A DNA stretch of 41,234 bases from Neelides folsomi (lineage: Eukaryota > Arthropoda > Collembola > Neelipleona > Neelidae). Shown piece by piece: positions 39,094 through 41,234 of the stretch. Where the stretch lies: assembly GCA_034687125.1 (NCBI GenBank), contig JAQGBZ010000488.1:1-41234 (forward strand), written 5' to 3'. Under the pieces are notes generated by a model, which worked only from the letters and a program-made list of their open reading frames with translations, did no database searches and was not told where the DNA came from. A program made the position numbers and the translations under genes. The first letter of the stretch is position 1. Every line of letters starts with the position of its first letter.

Positions 39094-39613
39094 CTTTTTT
39101 CCAAATTACATAATATATCTCAATTTATCTAATTGCATTGAGTCCCTATGTTTTACGTGGATTTTACAAGGGTATGTATAAATAAAGACTGGGGAAAGGA
39201 TATTAAAAAAAGAAGCTATAAGAATTACTGAAAGCAAGATATTACTATTATAAACTCATATTAATATGTAATTTTTTGTAACTATTAGTTGATGCAAATG
39301 CATAATTTTAAAATATTGATAACACAAAAATAATTATTTTCATTACATTTAGATATATTCAGTATTAACAATTTATGAACTTGTAAGTTTAAATTTGTAA
39401 AAATAAAAAATTAAATGTTGTTCTTATTAAAATAATTCATATAATACTGCTCCAGAATTAAATAGAAATAACTATAATTGAAAAGTAAAATAAGTATTAT
39501 TGTATAATTGATATTGTTGCTGATACTTATATGTAAATGATGTTGATGTTGAAAAGTTTATACATAATGAATATAGTTAAATATAATGTAATGTACTTAT
39601 ATAAACCAATAAA
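39094..39613. other. Intergenic, no gene found
   Basis: AT-rich sequence downstream of the repeat and beyond the 3' end of the minus-strand zinc-finger gene. Nothing recognisable. Confidence 0.35.
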
Positions 39614-40014
39614 TTAGTTACAACACTTTGATTCGTGAATCTCAAAATTCTGTTTTCTTGTAAATCCTTTGCCGCAAATTGAGCACTGAAAATTATTTTT
39701 TTCAACCTTGTGTTGCTGTTTGTGGAGGTTCATATTGGTTCCAGTAAAACCTTGGTACAAATATAAATAATTTATATATAATACTAAATTCACAATATTA
39801 TTAAATATCAATGGTGTATAAATAATATGAATACTCATTCATATATTTTGGTAAATTATAAATTACCGCAAATATCGCATTTTCTGATTGGCCATGTTCT
39901 TTGATTCGGTGAAGTGTCAACATGTTGAGAAAATTCGTCCGGATTTTCAGGATTGATTAATTTTGATTCATTTTTCGTGATGTCTTCAATGCTAATAAAT
40001 TGATCTTCTCCCAT
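39614..40014 (-). CDS. Small C2H2-type zinc-finger protein
   Basis: Two minus-strand exons, 40014-39867 and 39750-39614, join in phase 1 to give 94 aa. The start MGEDQFISIEDI is acidic. The splice falls inside a zinc finger: CDIC ends exon 1 and GFTGTNMNLHKQQH begins exon 2, which leaves 10 instead of 12 residues between the second Cys and first His. A second finger, CSICGKGFTRKQNF then EIHESKC, is C2HC rather than C2H2. It may bind DNA or RNA; the target is unknown. The first 23 bp overlap the end of a larger open frame on the same strand in another phase, so this could be the 3' part of one frameshifted gene. It could also be a decaying duplicate of a longer zinc-finger gene. Confidence 0.5.
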
Positions 40015-40639
40015 GTTCCTCGATCATTCGTCCGCTTGCATTTTCAATATTTTTCACATTTGATTCAGAAGTATCTTTGCACAAATTGTTAATTTTTTGT
40101 TTAATAATTTTTCTTTCCAAATAATCAATTTTCGCTTGATAATCATCGAGAAGGTCTTTCAAATCTGATATTTCTTTCTGATGTAACAAAATAAGCTTAT
40201 CCTTTTCAGCAATCAGATTTTCAAAAATTTCAGCCGTGTCAACACCTGAAGTTTCGATTTCTTTATTTGAAGATTCTGGGTCCCAAATCTTAAGGCCATT
40301 CAAGTTATCGCGTTCAATTGGGAAGCTCTTAGCCAATTCGTACTTGGCCCTTCTTGAATTCCTTTTCATGTCACGATCGGACTTTTCAGCTTCCCTAAGC
40401 CGATTTTCATTATCTTTGAAAATTTTCCTCTTTTCTTTATTCATTCTCAAAAGACCATCGTCAATCAGTACTTTGAATGCAACAGCCAAATTCAGGAGCT
40501 TAAATCTTAACAATAATTTTAGTCTCAAATATTCTTATTTACAAAATTCAAATGACAATTGAACATCTTTGACAATTTCTCCTGGATAGAATTTCTTTGA
40601 ATGTCTATCAAATCTAATATTGAGCTCATTATACGTCAT
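39992..40639 (-). CDS. Predicted coiled-coil protein, possible arrestin-like N-terminus
   Basis: A long minus-strand open frame ends at 39992. Its residues ETSGVDTAEIFENLIAEK and the following 45 or so (LLHQKEISDLKDLLDDYQ) are rich in Leu, Lys, Glu and Asp with coiled-coil character, preceded by a highly charged region. Immediately upstream, 40639-40543 encodes MTYNELNIRFDRHSKKF then YPGEIVKDVQLSF, recalling the first strands of arrestin or Vps26 domains (I-x-x-DR-x-x-x-x-Y-x-PGE-x-V). A donor at 40542 and an acceptor before 40470 would join them in phase to 191 aa. A complete arrestin fold is not present, so that resemblance may be superficial. Real gene likely, model tentative. Confidence 0.35.
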
Positions 40640-40789
40640 AAGGTAAATTACTAATCAAAACCAGAGAAGAATGTCATTTAGATAAGAAGATAAATTAAGC
40701 ATAGAAATCAAAACCAAAATTAATTTTTTTAAAAACGTATTATATGCATTAGTAATTTTACCATAAAAAATCTTGTTGGCACTTATTAT

Positions 40790-41234
40790 TTAAAAGGTCA
40801 AAACTAATGAAATTGTTTGGTCAATTAAATGAAACCATAAGTATGTTAAGGTATGTTTATTAACTTTGAAAATGTTTCCAAACCTCAATTCTATAGATTT
40901 TGCAGAATATAAAAAGGATTTCCACATTTTCTGGTCTTTATTATAGCCATTTACTTTGTTCAAATCATTTCGGAAATTTTCCAATTTTACACAATAATAA
41001 GAATACCATTTTTCAATTGTGAATTCTATAGCTGAAGTAACTGGATACACCAAATAACCAGGCATTGGAGAAGATTTAAAAAAGCGTATAACCCCATAGT
41101 TTGCAAAAATATGAATTATCACCATAATACAATAAATTAATCTATATCCGTCAAAATATTCGTGAAACAAACAGGAATTTAATTGTTCAATTCGATAAAG
41201 TCGGATAAATGTGATTTCATTTTTAAACCTCAAT
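40790..41234 (-). CDS. 3' end of a chemoreceptor-like (7TM) protein, partial
   Basis: A frame of 147 codons runs in from the right edge of the window and stops at 40790. It has a hydrophobic segment (LIYCIMVIIHIFANYGVIRF), then KSSPMPGYLVYPV, a charged linker, FGNIF and a hydrophobic end (TYLWFHLIDQTISLVLTF). The order N-Y-G-x-IR then PMPxxxxYP then GNxF then a last hydrophobic stretch matches C-terminal parts of gustatory/odorant-receptor-like proteins I recall from springtails. The final helix resembles, but does not exactly match, the TYxxxxxQF end of insect gustatory receptors. It would be a plasma-membrane receptor with unknown ligand. The 5' part lies outside the window. Confidence 0.5.
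   Translation of the reverse strand, partial: LRFKNEITFIRLYRIEQLNSCLFHEYFDGYRLIYCIMVIIHIFANYGVIRFFKSSPMPGYLVYPVTSAIEFTIEKWYSYYCVKLENFRNDLNKVNGYNKDQKMWKSFLYSAKSIELRFGNIFKVNKHTLTYLWFHLIDQTISLVLTF

Overview
This is an AT-rich eukaryotic nuclear window. Genes are split by GT-AG introns as short as about 61 bp, and no bacterial gene organisation is visible. The proteins are animal ones: a Golgi carbohydrate sulfotransferase, a GLUT-type sugar transporter, a CMC1 homologue, proteasome subunit PSMD14/Rpn11 and a FAAH2-like amidase. A ZAD-like zinc protein, an arthropod-type DUF7869-like remnant and a chemoreceptor-like C-terminus point to an arthropod. The chemoreceptor fragment resembles receptor-like families I remember from springtails (Collembola), so a springtail is my best guess at moderate to low confidence.

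Layout, left to right. 1-1127: AT-rich, no gene found. 1128-4707 (+): carbohydrate sulfotransferase, 7 exons, 499 aa, with a foldback transposon in intron 1 and a hAT-like non-autonomous element in intron 3. 5046-5724 (+): two-exon gene for a 151-aa zinc-binding nuclear-type protein. 6756-10802 (+): GLUT-type transporter, 10 exons, 480 aa. 10803-13824: decayed zone with a cysteine-rich pseudogene and a DUF7869-like remnant, both on the minus strand. 13825-14559 (-): CMC1. 14888-17440 (+): PSMD14, divergent from CMC1 across a 328-bp promoter that carries a CNC/Nrf-type antioxidant-response core. 17441-21843: no gene found. 21844-37624 (+): FAAH2-like amidase, 8 exons, 557 aa, with a 10.6-kb first intron. 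38566-39093: an inverted repeat and a second, rearranged copy of the foldback element. 39614-41234 (-): a small C2H2 zinc-finger gene, an overlapping coiled-coil ORF and the 3' end of a chemoreceptor-like gene.

All five larger gene models close exactly in phase across their splice sites, which is the strongest support for them. The genes are unrelated housekeeping or metabolic loci and do not form a pathway. The one functional coupling suggested by layout is the head-to-head CMC1/PSMD14 pair. The most unusual material is the repeat fraction: two different non-autonomous elements in the same gene are each filled with their own short palindrome (CACCATGGTG in one, GGGACCTTTAGGTCCC in the other), and a GC-rich 42-bp tandem repeat with an open reading frame sits inside the PSMD14 intron.
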